Below, piece after piece: positions 43,759 to 54,149 of a DNA stretch of 64,000 nt. The stretch's first letter is position 1, and every line of letters starts with the position of its first letter. This stretch comes from Nelumbo lutea. Taxonomy: Eukaryota > Streptophyta > Magnoliopsida > Proteales > Nelumbonaceae. The stretch lies in contig JAKGHH010000002.1 in NCBI GenBank assembly GCA_022828595.1, positions 110,434,855 through 110,498,854 of the forward strand, in the 5' to 3' direction. The position numbers were made by a program, and so were the translations under genes. Under the pieces are notes generated by a model. The model saw nothing but the letters and a program-made list of their open reading frames with translations. It was not told the DNA's origin and ran no database searches.

Positions 43759-43766
43759 TATAAATA
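43759..43766 (+). promoter_or_regulatory. TATA box of the F-box/kelch gene
   Basis: TATAAATA, about 105 bases upstream of the ATG, giving a predicted transcription start near 43790-43800 and a leader of about 75 bases. Confidence 0.75.
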
Positions 43767-43870
43767 CCTCGTTAAGAAATCCCCAATCCCAAACTGCAAA
43801 GGGGTGAAGAGCGAAAAAAAATAAGAAAAAGAGCTCTACCTGTAGGCACAAAAGGGGAAAAAATCAAAAA

Positions 43871-44905
43871 ATGAGTGAAGCAATGATGGAGCTGATTCCG
43901 AATCTACCTGAAGAAATCGGTCTCGAGTGCTTGTTTCGGTTATCCTACAAGGCACACCGAGTTGCCGCAAGAGTCTGCCGGCGATGGCGAGAGTTGATCG
44001 ACAGCCGAGAATTCTACTACCAGAGAAAGCAATCGGGAAATACCCACAAGGTGGCTTGCTTAATTCAGTCACTCCCGGTCGAAACCGCCGTGGATGGGCG
44101 GAAACCAGTTGGAGCGCCGGCTTACGGAGTCTCCGTCTTCAACCCGAGCGGTGGGACTTGGGAACGACTCGAGCCAGTCCCTGACTACCCACTTGGTCTC
44201 CCATTATTCTGCCAGTTGTCGAGCGTGGAGGGGAAACTCGTCCTCATGGGTGGATGGAACCCGGCGACGTGGGAACCAGTGAAAGACGTTTTCATCTACG
44301 ATTTCACAGCCGGGCAATGGAGACGAGGCAAGGACATGCCCTCGAAGAGGTCGTTCTTTGCCATCGGCGCGTTGGAGGAGAGAATCTTTGTCGCGGGCGG
44401 ACACGACGAGAATAAGACCGCATTGAAGTCGGCGTGGGTGTACGACGTGAGGCGGGACGAATGGGAGGAGATAAGTGAGATGACGCAGGAACGCGACGAA
44501 TGCGAAGGCGTGGTGATCGGGAACGAGTTCTGGGTCGTGAGCGGCTACAGCACGGAGAACCAAGGGGTTTTCGAGGTAAGCGCTGAGTGTTACGAAATGG
44601 AAACGGATCAGTGGCGGCGAGTGGAGGGAGCGTGGGCGGCAGGTCGGTGCCCGAGGGCGTGCGTTGGGGTGGGCAAAGAGGAAGAGTTGGTTTGCTGGGC
44701 CGACTCCGAATCAGTCGTTCGTGTCGGAGCGTGCGCAGTGGGGTTGGGCGAGCAGACTCTGGTGACCGGATCGGCGTATCTGGGCGCACCTCAGGGGGTC
44801 TTCCTGGTGGGGATGAAAGAAGGGCAGAATGGTAAATTGGAAAAGATCGATGTTCCTACTGGGTTTTCAGGCTTTGTTCAATCAGGTTGCTGCGTGGAGA
44901 TTTGA
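43871..44905 (+). CDS. KFB: F-box/kelch-repeat protein of the KMD/KFB group
   Basis: 344 residues in one exon. The F-box starts at ELIPNLPEEIGLECLFRLSY (residues 7-26) and runs through VAARVCRRWRELI (31-43). Kelch-type repeats follow: LVLMGGWNP with FIYDFTAGQWRRG (123-153), IFVAGGHDE with AWVYDVRRDEWEE (172-200), and FWVVSGYS with CYEMETDQWRRV (220-251). The family assembles into SCF E3 ligases. The KMD/KFB01/20/39/50 members degrade phenylalanine ammonia-lyase and type-B response regulators, which links them to phenylpropanoid flux and cytokinin signalling. That role here is inference from similarity. Most relatives start MELIP, so the ATG at 43886 (third of three in frame) may be the true start. 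The gene is intronless and much GC-richer than its surroundings, as usual for this group. Confidence 0.92.
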   Translation: MSEAMMELIPNLPEEIGLECLFRLSYKAHRVAARVCRRWRELIDSREFYYQRKQSGNTHKVACLIQSLPVETAVDGRKPVGAPAYGVSVFNPSGGTWERLEPVPDYPLGLPLFCQLSSVEGKLVLMGGWNPATWEPVKDVFIYDFTAGQWRRGKDMPSKRSFFAIGALEERIFVAGGHDENKTALKSAWVYDVRRDEWEEISEMTQERDECEGVVIGNEFWVVSGYSTENQGVFEVSAECYEMETDQWRRVEGAWAAGRCPRACVGVGKEEELVCWADSESVVRVGACAVGLGEQTLVTGSAYLGAPQGVFLVGMKEGQNGKLEKIDVPTGFSGFVQSGCCVEI

Positions 44906-45858
44906 ACGAGCAAGAGTAAATTTGTAATTGCACGACGTGGATTTTTTTTTTTTTTTTTTTCTAAGTTTCCTGTCTACTAGTTTTTGAATGTAGATAGCGA
45001 GAGGTTTGTGTCATCGCAATCAATTGATACTGTGAGCCTGTGAGTATTGATTTTAAATTTTATGTGTGACGTTGAGATTTCGGAATTCATAAATTAAGGG
45101 TGGGTAGCAGAAGGGAGCTGCAAATGGACCGGATTTTGAACCGGGTTAAGCCGGATATAAGACCAATTTTAGTCGGTACACATCCCATCCATATTGTTAT
45201 GGAGGGAGAGACACATTAATGGGTGTACATTCAAAATTAAGATGCGGCCCACGTGGAAACTTGGTGATTTCGTGCTTTCAATTTTAAAATTTTGGGTTTC
45301 CTCTTTATAAAATTGGTACTCAAAGCTTACAGCCTACTCCAATGAATAAAAGCATATAAGTATGGATATATTATTATTCATGGAGAGATGTTCTTAATGC
45401 TTGGTGGGATGTGCTTTGAAGTTGGAATAATAACAAATCCCAATTCCTAAAATTGTGGCTTTGGGTTTTGGGGTTGAAAGTGGATTTATTCATCACAAAT
45501 TTGGTCTTTACATACACCTTACATCTCTCGCAGCTGCAACTCAATTCAAGGAATTGAAATTTACTCCACACACTAACCTCACAGCACATCCCAGTGTACA
45601 ACTATGGGAGATGCTCCCAATACATGCTGAGATGTGCATGTGAGGCATTGTGGGTCATGAATGTAAACTCTGAATAACAACATACAATTACGTTAGATTA
45701 GATGTTTGGGATGTGCTGTGAAGTTGGTGCAAGGACTTCGTGAGGAGCAAATCCGGATTCCAATTTTAATGACTGTTTGGGAGAGTTTTCAGCGGTACTT
45801 TTTGGTTTTATGAGATTTAGCCAAAAAAATGGCTTTTCTAAGAAGCTTTTTTTAATAT
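44906..45858. repeat. 3' region of the F-box gene and partial short foldback elements
   Basis: A T-run lies at 44941-44960. From about 45375 to 45765 lie pieces of the GGGAGATGTTCCC foldback family: GGAGAGATGTTCTTAATGCT, GGGAGATGCTCCCAATACAT and GATGTGCTGTGAAGTTGGTG. No second gene was seen. Confidence 0.5.
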
Positions 45859-46423
45859 TGATGTCACTCAATATGCCCGGGTCCCAGCTAGAAAGGTGAA
45901 TGCGGATGCTTAACTTAAGACTGCAAAGGAGATAATGTCAGGGTGCCCGGGTTGTAAGCCCAAGCGTGGAAGCTCCAACTATCAAGTTAGTGCTGAGGCA
46001 TGCAAGGTGAAAATGGACTCAGCGCAGAGAGAGCAAGATGAGAAGTTTTGTACCTGAAAAAACATACCTTGCGGAGGTGAAGGGCTACCTTTTATAGGCT
46101 CCAGGGAGTGATCAGAGCACATCCGAGATGCGTGGCATGCCTACGACGATCTCGGAGGCATTAAATGGTCTAAAGTATTCCACAGTCGGATGAAGCAGGT
46201 CAGCTTTGTGAGGTCGGAGAACTGATCGAGTGCCTAGGCTGTATGAGTAGCCCGAGGTGAGGAGTGAAGTCTTGGTCGGCCTTTCTCGGACTGTCTTCAA
46301 TTCGGCTGGATGTCTTTGGAAAAGACACGAGTCTGTCCTATTGACGAGTGAACCCCAACTTGATGTTCCTTTAGATCCTGAGGTAGCATCAGATGACTGG
46401 TGTGCCAGTTTTGCCCATCATCA
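45859..46423 (-). mobile_element. Solo LTR on the minus strand, related to the LTR at 34720
   Basis: Reading the minus strand, it begins TGATGATGGGCAAAACTGGC and ends CATATTGAGTGACATCA, each alignable with the ends of the LTR at 34720-35346. A TATA box (CCTATAAAAGG on the minus strand, near 46090) is in the expected place. No clear 5-base target duplication is left, so the flanks have changed or one end is displaced by a few bases. Confidence 0.65.
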
Positions 46424-47029
46424 ATAGCCATTTAGTGAAAATAGTTCAAGAACTTTCTTTTGCTTTTGTATGTATGAGTGTGTAGAATAGGCTTTGTATT
46501 TTGGGGTTTAGAAGCTTTTTGATTGATATGCATGCTGAATTATAGGGCTCGAATGGGTGCTTTGGCATCATATCCTAAGGCAATGTCTGTGTTTTGACGA
46601 GGGAGTGGAGTATACTTTTGTTTTTCACAGAGAAAAGTTCAAAAGCAAAGGTTTATTTAGACGGGGGAGTGAAATTTTATAATTAATTGCTTTGAGAAAA
46701 TATTAGTTTTACATCGAGGCTTATAATTAATTGCTTTAAGAAAATTTTACAAGCATAAAAAACATTTGGTTTGAAAATAGATTGTTTCTCAAAACAAAAG
46801 TATAAAAAAAAGTTGAAATGAAAATTATACATTTTGTTTTAAAAAACATGTTTTCATTTGGTTATTCAGTATCATGTTCCATAAGTCATAATTTCAACAC
46901 TACAAGATTTGTTTTTGTTTTATTTTGATGATTCCAAAAGCATGTATCCTTTAATTTTTTTCATTACATCAATAAAAGAAGGAAGAACATCCCTACCCCA
47001 TTTATCCATGGTACATATATAGGATATAT
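46424..47029. other. Non-coding stretch, nothing recognised
   Basis: Contains duplicated AT-rich words (TAATTAATTGCTTT near 46680 and 46727) but no gene. Confidence 0.4.
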
Positions 47030-47520
47030 AAGGCCCAAGGGAAATTGTAAACTAAATCCAAATTCACCATCTAATGCAAACTTGCTAACAGGCCAATTGG
47101 CTGCTTGATTTCTTTCTCTCCACAAATACGAGTAAGCAATGTGATTGTGATTGACTTTAACTAGTCTTTGCTACTCTCCGACTAAGGGGCTTTACAACTC
47201 CATGGTGATTGATCTCTTTCAAGAATACGTCAATCATCAATTTGGAGTCACCTTCAAATAATAGAAACCATTCACTTTTGAAGAAGCATCAAACTTAATT
47301 TTAATAGTTCCCTCGAAACTAATGATTTTTCTTTTTACATTTGTTCTTCCATACATACCATAGTGAGAAAACAAAATTTTCCTAGTAAAAGGCCAGACTT
47401 TGTAAATTTTATTTTCCTCAAGATGATTCTGCCATCATCTGTTAGAGTTTGAATTGTTTCATCAACAATCCACAAACAACACATTCTTTATCAATTGCTA
47501 CACCTCTTTCTTCAAGCAGA
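47030..47520 (-). pseudogene. LINE-derived RNase H domain relic
   Basis: On the minus strand GTIKIKFDASSKVNG (canonical IKLNFDGASKGNPG) is followed by LLFEGDSKLMIDVFLKEIN and then, after a frame change, YSYLWRERNQAANWPVSKFA (canonical FSHVYREGNQAADxLAK). This order is typical of the RNase H domain at the 3' end of plant LINEs. Frame breaks separate the blocks, so it is a dead remnant. Confidence 0.65.
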
Positions 47521-49291
47521 GATTTAGGCCATGTTTGGTTTAACTCTCATTCTTTCTCATTCTTACCCAAGATGATATTCTAAGATGGAAAAAAAATGAG
47601 TAAAAATGAGAAAATATTGCTACAAACCAAATGCTTTTTTCCCCAAAAATGATTTTTTTTACGACAATAATGAGAGTAAAATTTTAACCTGTTTGGTTAC
47701 AAATTTCATTCGCATTCATTTTTTTATTAATCAAAATAATAATATAAGGGTTAGAGGTGTAAAATGTGCCGTGTCAGGTCCACATAAAGTGCAGGTTGTG
47801 CCGTGCCGCCCTCCCCCAGGATAACTTGGGGGTTGGCCTGGCACGTCCCACAGCCCAAGTCCGTGCGGGCCCGTGCCATTCTGTAGACTGGGCCAAAACT
47901 ATTTATTTAAAAAAAAAATTGAAAGAAACTTAACATTTCAATTTTCTTATATGAATGACCCACGAAATTCATACAACTTGGTAAGATATTAAGATATTAG
48001 AAAATTCATAAGCCACAAATAGTGGATGAGAAGCATAGATTCATAGAATTCTAAACCTCACATGGCTTGCATATGTACCCACTAAACCCTACCAAGTAAT
48101 ATTTGGACCTGTAAGAGAGAGAAGAAAATGTACTAACCTCTCATTGAGAAGCAAATCCTAATTTGTTTTCTTAGAGGTTACATATTATCAGGTTCTTTGT
48201 TTGTTTAGCAATGTTTCCTTTTGGTCTAGTCTGCCTATAGTAGTGCAATTTTATTTGCATTAGAGCAAAAGAAAGGGAGTGCAAATTCTGATTTATTATT
48301 CTTTTAATTTTCATCTTATCTTGTTCACTTGCAGCACAAATGAAGTAAAATAAAACCTAAAACAAAACAAAGTGAAAATTGAAGCAAAAATGGATCAGAA
48401 TTTGTGTTTTTCTTATTTGCACTCTCATGCATTTGTATTGGTGCAGATTAAATTGCACTATAAACAACTAAAGCCTTCTGTATTTAGAAAAAAAAATAGT
48501 AAATCGGTCATGCTGCCATGGTGGATTATGTTAAATTTCAAAAGCAGATAGAAAACAAAAATAGCTGGAAATATACAAGTGAAAACTACTTGAGAAAATA
48601 ACACAAAAAACATTTATTTCTGTGATAATTTTACATAACATTACAGTTCTTATTCTGCTAAACTAGAATAATAAAGTTTCTTTCCATGTAAGTTGTATGC
48701 AAAATTAAAAAAAAAAAAAAAGGAAAAGCCATTTCATATTATAGTTATTGATTAATTCGAGATGCAAAACTTAGGTTTTATGGGAAAATATGGATTCAAT
48801 CACCATGAGAAACTCTCCTTTGAGAGTGCATCACACACCATTTCAGTAGAGGAAGCAGACCTGTCTATTCAATATTTATTAACAGAAATACAGCTTTTGA
48901 TAACAATATGGATTCAATCACCATGAGAAACTCTCCTTTGATGCTCATGGTTTGGTATCATGTATTTTAGATCAAGACAATACAGCTTTTCATAACAAAT
49001 ATATTATGAGATACGAAGAGAAACTTTGGAGTTTAGTGGGCCAAAAGAAAATTTATTAACAGAAATCAAGACAAAAGCCTGAGAATTTTGTGGGTCAAAA
49101 CTTTTTTGACAACGCATGCTATAGGGCAGTACTTTCCCATTTTGGGCCCATCTTTCAATCAACTCTATGTAAGCCTAGCCCCAACCTTTGGAATTATCAA
49201 AGAGACACCTGGCCCATGCTTCGTTTGAGATCATGGTTCCTGATTCATCAGTATTAGAGAAGTTAGCCCCCGGAAAGAGTATTCTTATATG
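47521..49291. repeat. Non-coding DNA with MITE fragments and local repeats
   Basis: It holds a TGTTTGGTTTAAC end (47531), a GC-rich half element with GTGCCGTGCC words (47745-47905), and a local direct repeat. ATATGGATTCAATCACCATG followed by AGAAACTCTCCTTTGA occurs near 48788 and again near 48906. No gene was identified. Confidence 0.5.
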
Positions 49292-49425
49292 TAAGGGTGT
49301 CAATGGACTGGTTTTGGATTGGACCCTGTCCAGTACAAAATCAATTTGGACAGATCAAGGTTTGGGTTGAAACCAATCAAAATTAAAATGAATTTGAACA
49401 GATTAGATGGGTAATGGTTAATCTT
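49292..49425. mobile_element. Left half of a GGACTGG hAT-like MITE
   Basis: AAGGGTGTCAATGGACTGGT and GTCCAGTACAAAATCAATTT match the left part of the family at 21042-21432. No right end is present before the pseudogene at 49418. Confidence 0.5.
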
Positions 49426-49996
49426 GGCAGGGGACAATGTTGGAAGCACATGGCTTTTCAAAAATGGGAACACCAAGGATCTTTTTATCACTGAGTCTGT
49501 CAGCCACCTTAACACTCTTAGGCTCGGTATCATGTACACAATGCAAACCGGGGCCATTTCCAGCTTCAACTTTGTCAGAAAAGTGTTGATGATTGACTTG
49601 TAAGAAATCCAATCCCATTCTCCCTGAATTTCCCCTTGCTTTGGGGGTCATGTCATTGCAAGTTGGTTTTCCTCTAAACCAAGGCAAGCCGGCTGAAGGA
49701 TCTTCATGCTTCCTTTCTCCATCTATAATCACAAGATCTCGCTAGGGAACCACTGTATCTTTGAAGCCACTTGGAAGCACCATATTCAAATTCGTATCCT
49801 TTGCAGTCTTAACATCAACAAAGTCTGAACACTTGTAATGCTTCACAGAACAATGGTTTTCAAAGTTTTCAGAAGTTAATGCCTTCTCATTACTGAAGTT
49901 CAGATAGTCAAATCCAACTAAAGGGGAACAAACCTGTAATGGCTTGGACTTCTGCATCTGGTCTGAGGTAAGACACGTGCCACTTAATATGGCCAA
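49418..49996 (-). pseudogene. DUF863-like protein fragment with one in-frame stop
   Basis: The minus-strand frame stays open for about 190 codons except for a single TAG at 49742-49744. It contains SAGLPWFRGKPTCND, SGRMGLDFLQVNHQHF and, near the end, DKKILGVPIFEKP. The last block resembles NRKILGFPIFEKPHIS, which I recall from the plant DUF863 family (large nuclear-type proteins of unknown function). No start, splice sites or C-terminus are visible. It may be one exon of a decayed gene, or a captured fragment. The composition looks coding-derived, and the family assignment is moderate. Confidence 0.5.
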
Positions 49997-52440
49997 AAAG
50001 TTAAACTGTATAGTTCTTTTATAACTAGAATATCTCTCTTGGTGCAGTATATATTCTTAAGTTCCAATTAATTTTGAAATGTAAAGGAGAATATCTCTCT
50101 TGGGGAAGACTGTTATGTTTTGATACATTTACCTTGAATTTAATGTTTCAATAGATAATTTACTGTGTTGTAGGTTACATGTATGATGTTTAGAATAAAA
50201 AGGCCATTACCCAGTGTAGGTCGAACTATCTTGGGTCTTGGGAGGGGAAGACTGGATTCAGTCCTAACCTTTGGCATTTTTTACACAAAATGGCCGCTGT
50301 CAGACGCAAACCTGTTTTCTCACACTAGCCAACAAAAGGGGAATGGCAACAGCAACTCCAAAATATATTACTATACTTGGTAATAGGTGACTGGCCTCTC
50401 AACAGCAAGAAATCCGGGATGAGTCCAATGTAATCTTAGTAGGGATCATATTATAAAGCTCAAGTTTGATGGTCGCTGTATTATTGGTAATCCCTGTAGG
50501 TTACATGTATGAGTCCAATGTATGATGTTTAAAATAATCCTAGTAGTGTTATTTTCAGGACCAGCTGGCCACAAGCACATGACTCAATAAGGGAGGTATC
50601 AGCAGCATTGCAAGGATTGAAAGTGTAAAAGTTATTAAACAGTACAGGTATCCCCAAATTTCATTTAAGCAAGAATGGCAGGGGTAGAACCCCAAAGCTT
50701 ACAGAGGAGGGATTCTATCACTATAAAGTTCTTCCAGAAATACACCCTATTCGGCTAAACCATCTGCTATGTGATTTAGATCCCTAGGAATCCAAGTTAG
50801 TCTTGCATTTAGGTAAAAAGGACATCTTTTAGTTAAAAAAAAATTTAGTTAACACAATCAGGTGGTCCAATAAGGAGCTGTTCTGCAGTCACTTGGCTTC
50901 CTTTGGGCATTTAGAGGTTTAGGCCTATGGTAAATATTACATAGGCAGAGCTTGGGTGGGTTAGGATTTAGGCCCCTATCCCACCCTACTAACTTATGCA
51001 CCAGTTGGGGACTGGAAGGATGTCTTTGGTATTACTGCTGAAGATGGAGTCAAATACTAAAAATTTTCCTATAAATATCTAATAATCCTTAATAATCTTA
51101 CAGGTTGAAGCCTTTTTTGGAAAAAATAGAAATATAATCTGTATTACATCAGGTTATGCAAGGTCATCCTATGTACAATTAATTTGTATTATATTCTTGG
51201 CTCATAAGAAACATACTGGTTCCATACTGATTACAGTGATGAGTGGTAGGATTTAATTAAGGTGAGATCATTCTCCTTTTCCAAACAAGAATTTTATTAT
51301 ATAAACTTTGATGCAGACTAGCAATCTTTTAGCTTTATTTCCTTATGGCTATCTCTTTCCCTTGGTGACTAGGACTGTTGTTCGCATGCTAATGGTGCAG
51401 CAAGGTCAGCCTAGCTTTCTGTTATTTGTCAAATGAGGGTTCAAAGTATTAGGTTTAGGGTTTGAGTGGGGACTGCTCCGCCCTGGTTCAGTGATCCTCT
51501 GCTTCACGGAATTGTCGTGATCCATGATCCATAAATTCCATATCCATCCTACATTACACACAAGAAAAAACCAAGACAACTACCTGGAACCTTCTCACTG
51601 CTTCTCATTCACTGTCTTTATTATCCACAAAATATGTATTTATAATTAAATAAACTACACTTTGACAGCCATACAACCAAGATATCAATCGGGTGGCCCC
51701 CTACATACTAACTAAGCCATGGATGCATGGATAAAACCCAAATTCTAATCCTCAAAAGAGACAAGCAGGATAGTATGTAGGGTCTCTCCCTTCAGTTGGC
51801 GAAGCTTAACAGAGGCTTTAATTCAAATGCTACCTACCATCTGGGTGCCTTTATCAAATGCCTCAATCGGACTGTCGGATTTATACTTCGATAACAACAA
51901 AGCAATAAGGAAAATAATTCGATAATTTATACTTAAAAAAAAAAAAAAAAAACAGCAAAGCAATAAGAAAAAGAACAGCAACAATTTATACTTAAAAAAT
52001 GTATAAATTCCATAATAATTCAAACACACAAATACCAAAAATACCAATAAGGAAAATAATGAAGAGATAAAAATTGTTCAAAACTTCAAATACCTTAATC
52101 GATGCTGCTTTGTTTTGATGCTAACAGGGATGATATTGGTGATCAACCTAAAAGGGGGGAAACAGATTAAGAAGAAGAAGAAGAAGACGAGAAAGAAAAA
52201 GAAGAAGACGAAGAGAGAGAGATATTACCTTGGTTACCTTGTACAGAGAGAGAAAGAGTCGATTAGTTTTACCTTGTACAAACTTCAACAGATCCAGATA
52301 CCTCAGCATAGAGAGAGGGGCGAGGGTTTACCTTCAGAAGAGAGAGAGAGAGAGGGGTGAGGGTTCAGTTAGTTCAAGTCGAGAGGACTCGAGTTGGAAC
52401 GAATTAAAAGAATTAAAAGAATGAGGCCACTGACAGCGAA
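49997..52440. other. Non-coding stretch with local repeats and purine tracts
   Basis: It contains a SINE-like piece (50190-50390), a repeated GAATATCTCTCTTGG word (50025 and 50089), a duplicated block ending TTTATACTTAAAAAA (51930 and 51990), and a purine-rich GAAGAAGAAG/AGAGAG tract (52166-52365). The frames across the purine tract are low complexity and not convincing genes. Confidence 0.45.
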
Positions 52441-53719
52441 CCAAACATAACCTTATTGAAAGTTTTCCCTCCAAAACAAATCACAGAGAAAATTTGTTTT
52501 TTGGGGGGATGGGCTTCAAAATTTTTAATTTCTCCACATTACAATTGCAATTTTGAAACAAGGCCTAATATGCTGACTTCAATGGTGAATTTTTCTTTTG
52601 AATCAAACTTCCATTTCATTTCATCTTCAACCTAACTTCTCGAAATTGGAATAGCCTTGATCTCCTCTCTTATTTGCTCAGGAATCCAATCTATTGCTTC
52701 TCGGGTTCGACAACAAGGATAAAATGGGAAGATGATCTAGAGAATAAGACATTCCTACAATGCTGAAGTCAGCCAGGAGAAAGAGAGAGTAGAGAAAGGA
52801 AGGAAATGAAAGAAAAGGTAAAAATACCTATACAAGGTTTCCCTTCCTTTTCTTATCTTTTCTTTCAAACCAAACATAACCTAAATATACAAGGTATGAC
52901 AAGATGAGAAATGAGTATCAAAGAGTAGAGAGTGTGTATAGAGATTGAACCCTTGAGATGCATACTTTACTTATAAAGGAGGAGCCCTTGGTCATGAGAG
53001 CAACAGCTCCCGAGGTGGGTCTGGATTCCTCACTCTTAACAGTCGCATTAAAGCCCTTATATATCCCTTATTACTTAGTCATTATTTCATCACTACATGG
53101 TCATTAGTTTGGTATTAATGTGTCATTGTTATTAAGCTAGCTTGTTGTGGTTGATACCTCAGTGATTTATCAATTTTAATGTGGGTCATGTGGCAATTTC
53201 TGATTTATCAATTTTAGGTAGCACAATCCCAAATTAGCATCTATTATAATCTCTAACTAAAAAGTTCAATTAATTCTCTTTTATTGCATCCTAAAGAAGC
53301 TTATCAATGATTGACCCCGAGCTTAACCAGGGCTCTTTCAAGAGGTTAATACTTTCTCCTAACCCCAACTCCTAGCACAATCCTTTTTTTTTTTAGAAAT
53401 CCATAAATCACATGATACATTTCCACATTGTGAGTTCTAGGAAGTTCAAGGTTGACTCAAGAAAAAAGAGTCTCATTTTTTAGAGAAAATTGGCCATCAT
53501 TTCAACTTTGAAATTTGATATTATTTTATTAAAAGTAATTTATTTTTTCATAAAAAATACATTTTACCAAGAGATATTGGATTCAAATGGATTATGAAAG
53601 GGAAGATGTTAGGTACCCCCTCTCTCTAAGTTATTATAGCATCTTAGGAAAAGATTACCAAATTTAAGGCATGGTCTGAGATGATGTACCTTTTAGACAA
53701 GCTGAGAAATGTGCCTTTT
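52441..53719. repeat. Non-coding DNA, possible minus-strand LTR remnant (about 52700-53350)
   Basis: On the minus strand, TTTATAAGTAAAGTATGCAT followed by CT-rich sequence resembles an LTR promoter. No defined ends or target duplication could be found, so this is a suggestion only. Two TGTTTGGTTT-type MITE ends lie at 52440 and 52865. Confidence 0.3.
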
Positions 53720-54052
53720 AGGCCTCATTCATTATCAATAAATAAGGGGGGAAATTTGTTTACAATGTTTCTTTTTTCATAATAAGTAATGGGCCCTACA
53801 ATAAAGAAAGCTTCATTTATATAGGTAAAACTTACTTAGGGAAAAGTTTATAAAATAAAATATAACGGGATAAATTTGTCTATTTTAACATTAGCTTTTT
53901 ATAAGTCGAACGGTCATTATATTACTTACCTAGAAATCAAAAGAATATGAGTAAGTGAACTTACCCAAATAAGTATTACCTAGGAAACATTTACCTAAAT
54001 AAGTATACTTACTCGAATAGGTGAGAAATTTGTAAATGAACGGGGCCTTGGA
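53720..54052. mobile_element. MITE of the GGTAAATGCACTTA family, inverted copy
   Basis: Its reverse complement begins AAGGCCCCGTTCATTTACAA, then AGGTAAATGTTTCCTAGGTA and GGGTAAGTTCACTTACTCAT, matching the order at 63728 and 36105. Confidence 0.6.
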
Positions 54053-54149
54053 TGTAGCCTTGATTGTTGATATCCAAAAGCTTACCTTTGGAGCTTTCAA
54101 TAGCATAAAATGTAATTTTGAATTAACCATAAACGCCATTCTATATTTT

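Noticed and set aside
43836..44835. Several frames antisense or shifted within the F-box gene
   Set aside because: They are shadows of a GC-rich coding exon; the sense frame has clear F-box and kelch motifs.
45860..46423. Possible protein-coding gene because of its higher GC content
   Set aside because: The ends, the minus-strand TATA box and similarity to the LTR at 34720 indicate a solo LTR.
52115..52424. Lys/Glu-rich frame resembling a charged coiled-coil protein
   Set aside because: It comes from a GAAGAA/GAGAGA purine tract with frames of similar character in all registers.
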